Source: JBEIHX01 sp040381075
Lineage (GTDB): Bacteria; Pseudomonadota; Alphaproteobacteria; Caulobacterales; Aquidulcibacteraceae
Length of the DNA: 64,000 nucleotides
Direction: 5' to 3'
Assembly (NCBI GenBank): GCA_040381075.1
Contig: JBEIHX010000002.1
Span: forward strand, 62,001-126,000
In this document: piece after piece, positions 38,411 through 47,815 of the stretch
How the letters are laid out: every line of letters begins with the position of its first letter
Numbering within the stretch: the first letter of the stretch is position 1
Notes under the pieces: model-generated
Seen by the model: the letters and a program-made list of their open reading frames with translations, nothing else
Databases searched by the model: none
Told to the model about the DNA's origin: nothing
Position numbers and translations under genes: made by a program

Positions 38411-39985
38411 ATGCCAAGAGTTCTGATTTCTGATGAATTGTCGCCCGCCGCCATTTCCATATTCCAGCGACGCGGCGTGGAGGTCGAGGTCAAAACGGGA
38501 CTTAAGAAAGACGCCCTTATCGAGATCATCGGCGATTACGACGGACTGGCGGTAAGATCCGCCACCAAGGCCGATAAGGATGTGATCGCCGCAGGACGGA
38601 AACTTAAAGTCATCGGGCGCGCCGGGATCGGCGTTGATAACATCGACATTCCCGCCGCGACCGCCAAGGGCGTGGTGGTCATGAACACCCCATTCGGAAA
38701 CTCCATCACCACTGCCGAACACGCCATCGCGCTGATGTTCGCAGCCGCCCGCCAGATTGCAGCGGCGGACGCCTCTACCCAGGCGGGAAAGTGGGAAAAA
38801 AATCGCTTCATGGGTTACGAGCTGTACGCCAAGACGCTGGGGCTCATCGGATGCGGCAACATTGGCGGCATAGTCGCCGATCGCGCGCTCGGCCTTAAGA
38901 TGAAGGTGGCGGCCTTTGATCCATTTCTGTCGCCAGAACGCGCCTTGGAACTGGGCGTTGAGAAGGTCGAGCTTGAGGAGCTGCTTGCACGGGCCGACGT
39001 GATCACTCTGCACACGCCCCTGACAGAGAAGACGCGCAACATCCTGTCGGCTGAAACGCTTTCGAAGACGAAACCGGGCGTTATCATCGTCAACTGCGCC
39101 CGCGGTGGACTTGTTGACGAAGCCGCGCTGCGCGCTCTTCTGGAGAACGGACACGTCGGTGCGGCCGCATTCGATGTCTTCTCGACCGAGCCCGCCAAAG
39201 ACAACGTGCTCTTTGGCGCTCCGAATTTCACCGCCACTCCACATCTTGGGGCGTCGACCACGGAAGCGCAGGAAAACGTCGCGCTTCAGGTCGCCGAGCA
39301 GATGGCGGACTACCTGCTGACCGGCGCCGTATCGAATGCGCTCAACACGCCCTCGATCACCGCGGAGGAGGCGCCCAAGGTCAAGCCGTTTGCGCTGCTG
39401 GCAGAGCGCCTTGGAGTATTCGCCGGCCAGATCCTTGATGATGATCTCGAAGCCATTGAAATCGAGTACGAAGGCGATGTCGCCCGGCTCAATACAAAAC
39501 CGATGACAGCTGCCGCGCTCGCCGGGGTGCTTGCTCCCATGCTGTCAGGCGTCAATATGGTGTCCGCACCCGCCGTGGCGCGGGAGCGCGGCGTTGTCGT
39601 CACCGAATCCAGACGTGAGCTGTCTCCAACCTATGACAGCCTCATTCGTCTTCGGATCAAGACGGGCGGCGGCTGGCGCACGATCGCAGGCGCGCTGATC
39701 GTTGGGGCCCCCCGGATTGTAGAGGTGAAGGGCATGGAACTCGACGCAGCGTTCCAGCCTGTCATGCTGTACATCAACAATCTGGACAAACCGGGATTTA
39801 TCGGCGCCCTCGGCACCCTTCTGGGCGAGGCAAAGATCAACATCGCCACCTTTAACCTTGGCCGGGTGGCCTCCGGCGAAGACGCCATCGCGCTCGTTGG
39901 CGTCGATCAGGTCGTGCCCGACCAGGTGCTGGACACGATCCGGAACCTGCCTCAGGTCCGCTTCGTTCGTGTCATCAGAACCTGA
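38411..39985 (+). CDS. serA: D-3-phosphoglycerate dehydrogenase
   Basis: NAD-dependent oxidation of 3-phosphoglycerate, the committed step of serine synthesis. The 524 residues are the long (type I) form: substrate and NAD domains (GRAGIGVDNID, GLIGCGNIGG, VNCARGGLVDE, ATPHLGASTTEAQ), an intervening allosteric substrate-binding domain, and a C-terminal ACT domain (VMLYINNLDKPGFIGALGTLLGEAKINIATFNLGR) that usually binds serine for feedback. The start is the ATG with GGGAG upstream, 21 codons inside the longest frame. Confidence 0.97.
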   Translation: MPRVLISDELSPAAISIFQRRGVEVEVKTGLKKDALIEIIGDYDGLAVRSATKADKDVIAAGRKLKVIGRAGIGVDNIDIPAATAKGVVVMNTPFGNSITTAEHAIALMFAAARQIAAADASTQAGKWEKNRFMGYELYAKTLGLIGCGNIGGIVADRALGLKMKVAAFDPFLSPERALELGVEKVELEELLARADVITLHTPLTEKTRNILSAETLSKTKPGVIIVNCARGGLVDEAALRALLENGHVGAAAFDVFSTEPAKDNVLFGAPNFTATPHLGASTTEAQENVALQVAEQMADYLLTGAVSNALNTPSITAEEAPKVKPFALLAERLGVFAGQILDDDLEAIEIEYEGDVARLNTKPMTAAALAGVLAPMLSGVNMVSAPAVARERGVVVTESRRELSPTYDSLIRLRIKTGGGWRTIAGALIVGAPRIVEVKGMELDAAFQPVMLYINNLDKPGFIGALGTLLGEAKINIATFNLGRVASGEDAIALVGVDQVVPDQVLDTIRNLPQVRFVRVIRT

Positions 39986-40555
39986 CGAACGGTGCGCTGC
40001 GAACAGGGACGCCGCGGCGAAGGGCGCCGCGCCCCACCACTTTGGCGCTCGGATGCCTGTGCGGCCCGCCGGACCAACGGCCTGAACGAGCCAACCAGGC
40101 CGCAGCGCATGGGGCGGCGGTCCAGGCCCGGGCGCCAACGCCCATCGCTCGGGGGCAGCCCCGAGCAACGCGCGACGACACACATCATGGCCGCGCCCTG
40201 ACAAGCCGCGTCCTGGCATGGCCGCGCCTCGATTGCCGAGGCTGCTGCTTTGGATTTAGGCTGTAGCCAGTGCGCGCGATTGAAGTGCTCGGCGGCGCAG
40301 CGACTGTGCCCGTTGATCGTAACGTGGGCGATGGATCGGCCATGCGGAGCGCATCAGAGGCGGGTCAGGGCGGGTGCGGGACATGGTTAAGACATATCCG
40401 GCGCGCTGGAGTTCATCAGCCAGACCGGAACGCCCCTCCATATGTGACGGCGTAGGCCCCGACCAGGCGCCGGCGCTGGCGGGCCCGCGTCCGACGCCGG
40501 CACAGCGGGCGGGAAACCCTGCCTGGCCTTCAAGGCCCCGGTCGGATCACTGACC
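39986..40555. other. long intergenic region before the TIR-STAND gene
   Basis: 570 bases, the largest gap on the plus strand side of the accessory locus. No gene recognised. A hairpin GCCTCG/CGAGGC (40226-40242) followed by TGCTGCTTTGGATTT could end serA transcription. Open frames crossing it on both strands are short and match nothing known. The promoter of the TIR-STAND gene should be here. Confidence 0.5.
40226..40242 (+). terminator. weak terminator-like hairpin downstream of serA
   Basis: A 6-bp stem GCCTCG/CGAGGC with a 5-nt loop ATTGC, followed by a moderately T-rich stretch. It lies about 240 bp past the serA stop, so the link to serA is loose. Confidence 0.3.
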
Positions 40556-43189
40556 ATGGCTGACGTCTTCATCTCCTACGCCCGAGAGGATACAGACGTC
40601 GCGGAGCGGCTGGGCCAGGCGCTCAAGACGTCGGGCTATTCCTGCTGGTGGGACCAAAACCTTGTCTCGGGGGCGCGATATCTCACAGAAACAGAGACCC
40701 AGCTCATGGCCGCAAAAGCGGTGGTCGTTATCTGGTCAAAGGCGAGCATCGCCAGCCATTGGGTGGCTGACGAGGCAGCAGTGGGTCGGGATCATAACCG
40801 TCTGGCGGCGCTGTCCATTGACGGCGCCACGCCTCCGCTCGGCTTCCGCCAGTTTCAGGTCACGGATTTCGCCTCATGGCAGGGCGGCGCAGAGGAGGCG
40901 CCTTTCCGCAACCTGTTGAGCGGACTGGCGCGCCTGGCTGCGAACGCACCCCCGCATGTCCCGGGCGCTGACCGCCAGCCACGGGGCAACCTGCCCTTGC
41001 GCCTCGCCCCGCTGATCGGTCGGGTCGCCGAGTTGGCCGAGATCGACGGCCTGCTGCAAACCGCACGGTTGGTGACGCTGACCGGACCGGGCGGCATCGG
41101 CAAGACAAGGCTCGCAATCGAGGCCGCACGCGGGGCGCAAGACGCGCATGCTGACGGGGTGTGGCTCGTGGAGCTTGCAGGCCTGCGGGATCCCGCAGAG
41201 GTCCCGCAGGCGATCGCAAGCGCGCTGGGCATCGCCAACCACGACGATCCAATCTCCGGACTGCTGGGGCGCCTGCCGCTCTGGCGCGCACTCATTGTCC
41301 TGGACAATTGCGAACACCTGATTGAAGCGGCAGCAAGCCTCGTGGAGAACATTCTGCAGCGCGCGCCTGATCTGCGCATCCTCGCGACGTCGCAAGAGGT
41401 TCTTGGGCTCGAAGGCGAACGGGTTGTCAGGCTGCGTTCATTGCGTGAGGAGGACTGCGAGGCGCTGTTCCTGCGCTGTGCACGGGCGGTTGAGCCCAGT
41501 TTCGCGCCCGAGGGCGTCGAAGCAGCCGCCATACCGGCGATTTGCGCGCGGCTTGATGGCATAGCACTCGCAGTCGAAATGGCTGCAGCACGCGCGCCGG
41601 TTCTTGGCTGTTGCGAATTGCTGCGTCTGCTTGATGACAGGTTCCAGGTTCTCACGGCTGGACGTCGCACCGCCCTGCCCAGGCAGCGCACATTGCAGGC
41701 GACCCTCGACTGGAGCCATGGGCTGCTAGAGCATGCCGACGCCAGGGTGTTCCGCCGGCTGGCGGTCTTCTCCGGCGGCTGTACGCTTGAGGCCGCCTGC
41801 GCTGTGGCCGCCGATGCGCACACGCCAGACGGTGCTGTGGCAGAGGCTATCGCCAGGCTCGCCAGCAAGTCACTCATCGTTGTCGACCGCAGCGGCGCCC
41901 CCGCGCGCTATCGATTGCTTGAAACGATGCGCGCCTACGCCCAACAGAAGCTGTTTGAGGCTGGCGAAACCCTGAATGTGCAACAGCGCCATGCGGACTA
42001 TTTCTGCAGCCTCTTCAGCCCGTGCTGCAAAGACTTCTGGGGTGACAGCAGCGATGCAACGCTGCTTTCCCGATACGGCATGGAGATCGACAATCTCACG
42101 CACGCGCTTGACTGGGCGTTCGGGCCGAACGGGAACTCCTTGCTGGGGGCGCGCCTTGCTGCGGATGCGGGCGCGACGCTTGCCTTCCATGGTCTGTTTC
42201 TCGATTTGGCGCGATGGAGCGCCGTCGGACTTTCCGCGCTTGGTGAAACGGGACCGGCTGACATAAGGGACCGACTGCAGGCCGGTGCTTTGATTGCTGA
42301 TGTTTTCGTCGGCCCTGAATCAGGAACCTCCGCCATTGCTGATCAGGCGCACGCGCTGGCGCTGAGCAGCGACTGGAACGCGCGGATCAGCGCGCTCGTG
42401 GTGCGCGCCTGGGCTGAAGGTGGGCTCGCAGGGCGCGCAGCGCTCGCAGAGACGACGGCGCGCCTGGCGGAACAGAAGCTGCCGGTGATTTCGCGCGCTG
42501 GATGTTATGGGGATTTCGCGCGGGTCCTCGCCTCGCGCGCGGCCGGGGGCGATGATGCTGCGAGCCATCGCGCCCTCTCGCAGGCGGCCGCCGTCAAGGC
42601 GCGCGCGATTGGCGCGGATCAGGTTGTGACAAACATCCTTGCCTGGGGGTCGACATCTGAAATGCCCTGGGAGGATCCGGACGCGGCCATTGGCCCCGCA
42701 CGCGCGCTGCTGGAAACGCTCCTTTCCCATACCGGCCACCGATTGGTGCGCGTCAGCGTCGCCCAGCTGGCCGGGCGGCTCATAACGGCGCTGGTGCAGC
42801 GCGGCCAGCCCGGCGATCTGGCGGAGGCGCGTGCGATTGCCCAGACGATCGAACAGCGCAGCGTGCGGGTCGCGATCTATCTCTATCGCATCAGTCTGGC
42901 CTGGCTCGCCTGGGGTGATAGCCGCCCCCAGGATGCAGCGCGCCTTGTGGGACTGCTCGATAAGAGCGGACTGACCGGCGGGCTGCTTGCGGCCGATCGA
43001 CGCGCACTCATGGAACGGCTGACATCCGCCCTGAACCAGGATGCCCTCGACTGCGCCCTGCAGGAGGGATCGGATCTGACCTGGGATGAGGCGTTCCACA
43101 TCGCCATTGGCAACATCGCCATTGGCCAGACAGGCCTTGGCGCATCAGAAGCGCCAGGGGGGGATGCATCTGCTGTGAGGGCGCCATGA
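40556..43189 (+). CDS. TIR-domain STAND NTPase (NB-ARC/AfsR-like)
   Basis: Large cytoplasmic signalling protein of 877 residues, not assignable to a named gene. Residues 1-125 are a TIR domain (VFISYAREDTDVAERL; WWDQNLVSG; VVVIWSKASIASHWVADE) with Glu73 where NAD-cleaving TIRs carry the catalytic Glu. Residues ~150-390 are a STAND NTPase: LIGRVAELAEI, Walker A GPGGIGKT (177-184), Walker B ALIVLDNCEH (245-254), sensor ILATSQEVLGLEGE. A winged-helix-like linker (RVFRRLAVFSGGCTLEAA) and ~450 residues of Ala-rich helical repeats follow. No DNA-binding domain at either end. Its stop overlaps the DUF4188 gene by 4 bp. Likely a sensor/effector; ligand unknown. Confidence 0.88.
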   Translation: MADVFISYAREDTDVAERLGQALKTSGYSCWWDQNLVSGARYLTETETQLMAAKAVVVIWSKASIASHWVADEAAVGRDHNRLAALSIDGATPPLGFRQFQVTDFASWQGGAEEAPFRNLLSGLARLAANAPPHVPGADRQPRGNLPLRLAPLIGRVAELAEIDGLLQTARLVTLTGPGGIGKTRLAIEAARGAQDAHADGVWLVELAGLRDPAEVPQAIASALGIANHDDPISGLLGRLPLWRALIVLDNCEHLIEAAASLVENILQRAPDLRILATSQEVLGLEGERVVRLRSLREEDCEALFLRCARAVEPSFAPEGVEAAAIPAICARLDGIALAVEMAAARAPVLGCCELLRLLDDRFQVLTAGRRTALPRQRTLQATLDWSHGLLEHADARVFRRLAVFSGGCTLEAACAVAADAHTPDGAVAEAIARLASKSLIVVDRSGAPARYRLLETMRAYAQQKLFEAGETLNVQQRHADYFCSLFSPCCKDFWGDSSDATLLSRYGMEIDNLTHALDWAFGPNGNSLLGARLAADAGATLAFHGLFLDLARWSAVGLSALGETGPADIRDRLQAGALIADVFVGPESGTSAIADQAHALALSSDWNARISALVVRAWAEGGLAGRAALAETTARLAEQKLPVISRAGCYGDFARVLASRAAGGDDAASHRALSQAAAVKARAIGADQVVTNILAWGSTSEMPWEDPDAAIGPARALLETLLSHTGHRLVRVSVAQLAGRLITALVQRGQPGDLAEARAIAQTIEQRSVRVAIYLYRISLAWLAWGDSRPQDAARLVGLLDKSGLTGGLLAADRRALMERLTSALNQDALDCALQEGSDLTWDEAFHIAIGNIAIGQTGLGASEAPGGDASAVRAP

Positions 43190-43683
43190 TTGTTCCAGCT
43201 CGCATGACCGCACAGATCGACGGTCCATTCGTCGTGTTTCTTATCGGCATGCGGATCAACAGACCCTGGAAGATATGGCGGTGGGCGCCCGTCGCGGCCG
43301 CAATGCCCATGATGCTTCGCGAGCTTGCCCAAACCCCGGAGCTTGGCCTGCTGCATGCACGGACATTCTTTGGCTTTCCGAATATCTTCGTGATTCAGTA
43401 TTGGCGCAGCTTTGATAGTCTGGAGGCCTACGCGACTGACCGATCACGCGCCCACCTGCCGGCCTGGCGCGCCTTCAACCGGGCGATCGCAAGCAATGGA
43501 GACGTCGGCATCTGGCACGAAACCTTCCTGGTGGCCGACGGGCGTCATGAAAGCGTTTACAACAATATGCCGCGCTGGGGTCTTGCAATGGCTGGCGAGC
43601 ATGTTCGCGCCGAAGGCAGGAAGCGCTCGGCAAAGGGGCGGCTTGGACTAAGCAACGGGTCCGACGACCCGACACGCGATTGA
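43186..43683 (+). CDS. DUF4188 / monooxygenase-like protein
   Basis: A 165-residue protein fitting the DUF4188 (monooxygenase af470-like) family: FVVFLIGMRINRPWKIWRW at the start, MPMMLRELAQTPELGLLHAR, VIQYWRSFDSLEAYA, VGIWHETFLV and YNNMPRWGLA. It is a dimeric alpha-beta barrel-type fold related to small heme-degrading or antibiotic-type monooxygenases; activity unproven. The C-terminal 25 residues are a basic, Ser/Gly-rich tail. Its ATG overlaps the TIR-STAND stop by 4 bp, so the two proteins are made from one transcript and probably act in one process. Confidence 0.82.
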   Translation: MIVPARMTAQIDGPFVVFLIGMRINRPWKIWRWAPVAAAMPMMLRELAQTPELGLLHARTFFGFPNIFVIQYWRSFDSLEAYATDRSRAHLPAWRAFNRAIASNGDVGIWHETFLVADGRHESVYNNMPRWGLAMAGEHVRAEGRKRSAKGRLGLSNGSDDPTRD

Positions 43684-43824
43684 TTGATCGCGCCGAAGGC
43701 AGGCGCTGCGCGGCGGTGAGACCTGCGTCCAGCTCCACAAGCATCACACGAACTGGTTTTTTGTCCGTTCCGCGATCGGCTGGTCTGCGCAGGCGATCTG
43801 GCGCGATCAGCCCCGCGCAGGGAA

Positions 43825-46410
43825 TCAGCCGGCAACCAGATCGGCTGCGCGACCAAATCGCCTGAGCGCGTCCGCCATCATGACGCGGTACTGCGCGCCG
43901 CTAAGGACGATATCAACCATGGTGATGGAGGAATGTATCTGTCCGCGCGCCGTGACATGGACAGCCTCGCCACCGGCGCGGGTCAGCGCTGCAGCATACG
44001 CAGATCCTTCATCACGCAACGGATCGAATTCGGCCGTCACAATCAGCGCAGGCGGCAGGTTCCTGAGATCCGCCTGCAGCAGCGCACAGCGCGGATCCGC
44101 ACGGTCTGCCGGGTCGACATAATTGTCGGCGAACCAGCGCATGAGCGAACTCGTGAGATCATATCCGGACCCGTTTTCAGTGTACGAGCGGGTGGTGAAG
44201 TCGAAATCGATGACTGGGGTCAAGAGCACCTGGCCGAGGACGCGCACGTCACCCGCATCACGCACACGATGGCAGACGCTGGCTGCGAGATTCCCGCCTG
44301 CACTCCAGCCTGCCACGAGAAGGCCGCCTGTCTTGCCGCCGAGACCGCCAAGGTTCGCCGAGACCCACTTCACGGCGGCGAGGGCGTCTTCATGGGCGCA
44401 TGGAAAGCGATGTTCCGGTGCGTGACGATAATCTACAGAAATGATGATGGTGTCAGCGCGCACACAGAGATCCCGGCACAGCGGGTCATCTGACATGTGA
44501 CTGCCGAAAAGCCACCCGCCGCCATGAAAATACACGACAACCCGGTGCGGGCCCGGACTTGGGGGCCGGTAGAGACGGTAGGCAAGATGGCTGTCTGGAC
44601 CGGGAAGCGCTCCATCAACGATGTCGCCGACCGCAGGCCCGGGTGGTCGCATCGTGTTCGCCGCAGCCACCACAGAACGCAACTGCGCTGGCGTCAGCGT
44701 TTCAGGAGGCGGCCCGCCAAGCGCCGCAGTCATTTGGAGCACAGCGTCGACATCCGGCATCAGACGGAACACCACTCCGTCGTTGCACTGATGTCGCCCG
44801 TCCGCTCCCCTCAGGGCGAAACCAAGATAGCCGCGGGCGCGCGCCTGATTGCAGGTCCGCCGGTAAACGTCGACGCCCCCGACATAGGGCAGAACGCCCC
44901 GCGGCTTTCCAAGGACGTTGGCCCCCGTGTACCAGGACTTCGCCTCGCGAAACAGCGACAGCGATGAACAGTCATCCATATGCTGTCGCCATCCCTCCTG
45001 GGCGGTGCGGGTCGGCTCAATGGTTTCAAAGCCAGCGGCGCGTAAGTCCACAAGGGTGTCGCTGATCCAATCAACATGCTGTTCGATTGATACCGCCATA
45101 TTGGAGAGAACGGACGGACTGCCAGGTCCGGTGATCATGAACAGATTTGGAAAGTCCACGCTCATCAGACCGAGATAGGTTTCCGGACCGTGGGCCCAGC
45201 GCTCCTTCAGGGTGACGCCATTGCGTCCTTCTATGTCCACGGCGAGGATGGCCCCGGTCATGGCGTCGAAGCCGGTGGCGAAGACGATCGCATCAAACGT
45301 CAGGTGCTCGGCGGTTGTGTCTATCCCGTCATCTGTGATCGCACGGATCGGCGTCTTGCGCAGATCAATCAGGCGAACGTGATCGAGATTGAATGTCTCG
45401 TAGTAGCCCGTATCGAGGCAGGGCCGCTTTGTCGCGATCGGATAGTCGTAGGGACACAACGCCTCGGCTGTTTCGCGATCCTTGACGATCGACCTGATCT
45501 TTCCGCGCATGAATTCGCAGAGCGTCTCATTGGCGTCAGGATTGATCAGGATGTCGGAGAACGCCCCGCCGATGCTGAGAAGGTCTCCCGAGCGCCACAT
45601 CGTCTCATAGACTTCCCTGCGTTCCGCCTCGCTGACCTGCAGTGCGCTCGTCAGAACAGGTTCGCGGGGCACGCCTGCCCCACTCCAGCGCGCCGCCTCA
45701 CGATACTCATCACGGCGCCCTTCGATCTGTGCGCGCTTTTCAGGTCTGATCGGCCCGTTGTGCGCAGGCGCCGAGTAGGCCGGCGTACGCTGGAACACTG
45801 TAAGATGTAGCGCCTGTTTTGCGATCAGCGGAATGGACTGGATCGCTGAGGACCCGGTGCCGATGACCGCGACGCGCTTGCCCGTGAAGTCGACGTCGTC
45901 ATGCGGCCAGAGGCCGGTCGTGTAGACATCGCCCTTGAAACAATCTGCTCCGGGGATGTCGGGCGACTTTGGCGCGGAAAGGCAGCCGGTCGCCATGATA
46001 AGCCGCTTTGCAAGCAGCGCCTCGCCTGTGTCCGTCTCAACCCGCCAGAGCCCGGCCGCGTCGTTCCAGGCCGCCCGCTTGACCCGTGTACTGAAACGTA
46101 TGTCGCGGCGCAGGTCGTGGCGGTCCGCCACGTATTGCAGGTAGCGCAGGATCTCGGGCTGGGTAGCGTAGCGCTCGGACCAGGTCCACGTCTTCTCCAG
46201 TTCGGGGTCGAATGTGTAGCAGTAGTCAAGGCTCTCAATATCGCAGCGTGCCCCAGGATAACGGTTCCAGTTCCAGGTTCCGCCGACATCGGCCCCACCT
46301 TCCAGAACGACGGCGGAAAAGCCATCTTTGCGCAGACGGTAGAGCTGGTAGAGACCGGCCATGCCTGCCCCGACCACGATGGCGTCGACGTGTGAGCCTG
46401 GGGTGCTCAT
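43825..46410 (-). CDS. Baeyer-Villiger-type flavin monooxygenase fused to an alpha/beta-hydrolase
   Basis: An 861-residue bifunctional protein. Residues 1-~545 are a class B flavin monooxygenase: FAD motif GAGMAG (14-19), NADPH motif VIGTGSSAIQS (182-192), ATGFD, and KRP with Arg329 at the site of the catalytic Arg of Baeyer-Villiger enzymes. The family fingerprint F-x-G-x3-H-x3-W is present except that His is Thr164 (FKGDVYTTGLWP). Residues ~565-861 are an HSL-type esterase: HGGGW (629-633), Ser703 in GWSAGG, Asp796, His826. GGAGGAGG precedes the ATG. A ketone-to-ester oxygenase joined to an ester hydrolase suggests coupled cleavage. Substrate unknown. Last of the minus-strand cluster, 274 bp after the serine hydrolases. 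Confidence 0.9.
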   Translation of the reverse strand: MSTPGSHVDAIVVGAGMAGLYQLYRLRKDGFSAVVLEGGADVGGTWNWNRYPGARCDIESLDYCYTFDPELEKTWTWSERYATQPEILRYLQYVADRHDLRRDIRFSTRVKRAAWNDAAGLWRVETDTGEALLAKRLIMATGCLSAPKSPDIPGADCFKGDVYTTGLWPHDDVDFTGKRVAVIGTGSSAIQSIPLIAKQALHLTVFQRTPAYSAPAHNGPIRPEKRAQIEGRRDEYREAARWSGAGVPREPVLTSALQVSEAERREVYETMWRSGDLLSIGGAFSDILINPDANETLCEFMRGKIRSIVKDRETAEALCPYDYPIATKRPCLDTGYYETFNLDHVRLIDLRKTPIRAITDDGIDTTAEHLTFDAIVFATGFDAMTGAILAVDIEGRNGVTLKERWAHGPETYLGLMSVDFPNLFMITGPGSPSVLSNMAVSIEQHVDWISDTLVDLRAAGFETIEPTRTAQEGWRQHMDDCSSLSLFREAKSWYTGANVLGKPRGVLPYVGGVDVYRRTCNQARARGYLGFALRGADGRHQCNDGVVFRLMPDVDAVLQMTAALGGPPPETLTPAQLRSVVAAANTMRPPGPAVGDIVDGALPGPDSHLAYRLYRPPSPGPHRVVVYFHGGGWLFGSHMSDDPLCRDLCVRADTIIISVDYRHAPEHRFPCAHEDALAAVKWVSANLGGLGGKTGGLLVAGWSAGGNLAASVCHRVRDAGDVRVLGQVLLTPVIDFDFTTRSYTENGSGYDLTSSLMRWFADNYVDPADRADPRCALLQADLRNLPPALIVTAEFDPLRDEGSAYAAALTRAGGEAVHVTARGQIHSSITMVDIVLSGAQYRVMMADALRRFGRAADLVAG

Positions 46411-46526
46411 TGGTTTCCTCCTCCCTGCACGCTTTGGCGCGCTTTTCACTCTTTGCCATGAGGCTAACCCGCTTCGGCGTGAGAGTCCCGCCCGTATGCG
46501 CATGCCTGACCGGGCGCAGCCCCCTC

Positions 46527-46548
46527 GGACGGGGCGCAGCCCCCGTCC
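46527..46548. other. perfect 8-bp inverted repeat in the cluster gap
   Basis: GGACGGGG and CCCCGTCC around the loop CGCAGC, in the 274-bp gap between the third serine hydrolase gene and the monooxygenase-hydrolase gene. No T-run follows on either strand. It could terminate or stabilise the upstream mRNA, or be an operator for the fusion gene. Confidence 0.45.
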
Positions 46549-46684
46549 CACACCCCGCCAATGACCTGATCCGCATCACGGGCCTGCGCCACCGGCAGTC
46601 CCACCCCCGGGCCGGCCCGAGCACCAGGGCCGCCAGAGGTCGCGCGCAGCTTCCCAGCCCGCCCATTGGCGTTCCCCAGATGAC

Positions 46685-47815
46685 TCAGCGGCCAGCCGGG
46701 AGTTCGGGCAGGAGTTGCCGCAGGACATGCCAAAAGCGGCCGAGCCGGCGGTCGTGCTGCTCATCCCCATCCAGCCGGAAATTGTTGGGCGCGTAGCCGA
46801 GACTCACCTTGGCGAGCGGATCGGCGACCATCCAGGAACCGCCGAAACCACCCCAGTGGATGGCGCTGGGCGTTGGCGCAGGAAAGCCAGGGTTGTCCAG
46901 CGCCAGGCCAAGCCCCCACGTGATGGCGCCGAGGTAGGGACATACTCCTTCCGCTTGCGTCCGTGCGACATCGCGGACCAGCCGGTGGGACAGAAGGCGC
47001 ACGCCATTGACTGATCCGCCGTTGGCGAAAACCCCGCCAAGCAGAGCAAGCGCCCGGCCATTGGCGAGGCAGTTAAGTCCGGGGAACTGCAGGTCCTGCA
47101 GTCCAAACGCAGAGCTCGGCGCGAGTTCAATCGCCCCAAACAGCTGATCGCGGACTCCTGTGCGGACGAACTGCGGGGGGCGCACGAGGGCGACGCGAGG
47201 ATGATCGACGTCCCGCCAGCAGCCGAGCTGGATGTCGGCCGCGAGCGGGGCTGCGATCTCCTCCTCCAGGAATTGGCGCGGCAGGCGGCCGTCCACCCGG
47301 CGCACAAGTTCGCCGGCGATAAAGCCAAAGGTGCAGGCGTGGTAGCAGATGTCGCGCGCACCTTTGCTCCAATGCGGCTCGCAGGCGATCCGCGCCGTCA
47401 TCGCTGGCCAATCGCACGCAGTGACGAAGCTCGCCGGCGGGTTGAGGCTGGGCACGCCCGCCTGGTGGGTGAGCACGTCGCGCACAGTCACATGCTGTTT
47501 GCCGCCGTGCGAAAATTCCGGCCAGTAGCGCGCGACTGTGTCATCCAGACTGATCAGGCCGCGATCAATAACCATCAGCAAACTCAGGGTTGCTGCGATC
47601 TTGGAGCTTGAAGCGATATGAACGATCGTATCCCTCCGCCAAGGTCTGGTCCGCGCCGGGTCTGCATCGCCGGCCCAAATGTCGACCATGAGCTCGCCGC
47701 GCCAGGTCATTGCCAGCGTTGCGCCGATCTCCAGATCGCGTGCGAAGTTGGCGCAGAACGCCTCGCGGATCGCTGCAAAACGTTCGGCGCACACGCCGTG
47801 GATCTCGACGCTCAC
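46685..47815 (-). CDS. serine hydrolase, class C beta-lactamase/EstB fold (copy 3)
   Basis: A 376-residue cytoplasmic (no signal peptide) member of the beta-lactamase-related serine hydrolases, which include esterases, carboxypeptidases and lactonases. Nucleophile Ser69 lies in SSSK (69-72), Tyr158 in ICYHACTFGF stands for the second catalytic Tyr, and HWGGFGGS marks the third motif near the C-terminus. Third of three tandem paralogues of similar length; its SxxK reads SSSK where the others have STTK, and it is the most diverged. The ATG overlaps the previous gene's stop by 4 bp. Confidence 0.88.
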   Translation of the reverse strand: MSVEIHGVCAERFAAIREAFCANFARDLEIGATLAMTWRGELMVDIWAGDADPARTRPWRRDTIVHIASSSKIAATLSLLMVIDRGLISLDDTVARYWPEFSHGGKQHVTVRDVLTHQAGVPSLNPPASFVTACDWPAMTARIACEPHWSKGARDICYHACTFGFIAGELVRRVDGRLPRQFLEEEIAAPLAADIQLGCWRDVDHPRVALVRPPQFVRTGVRDQLFGAIELAPSSAFGLQDLQFPGLNCLANGRALALLGGVFANGGSVNGVRLLSHRLVRDVARTQAEGVCPYLGAITWGLGLALDNPGFPAPTPSAIHWGGFGGSWMVADPLAKVSLGYAPNNFRLDGDEQHDRRLGRFWHVLRQLLPELPAGR

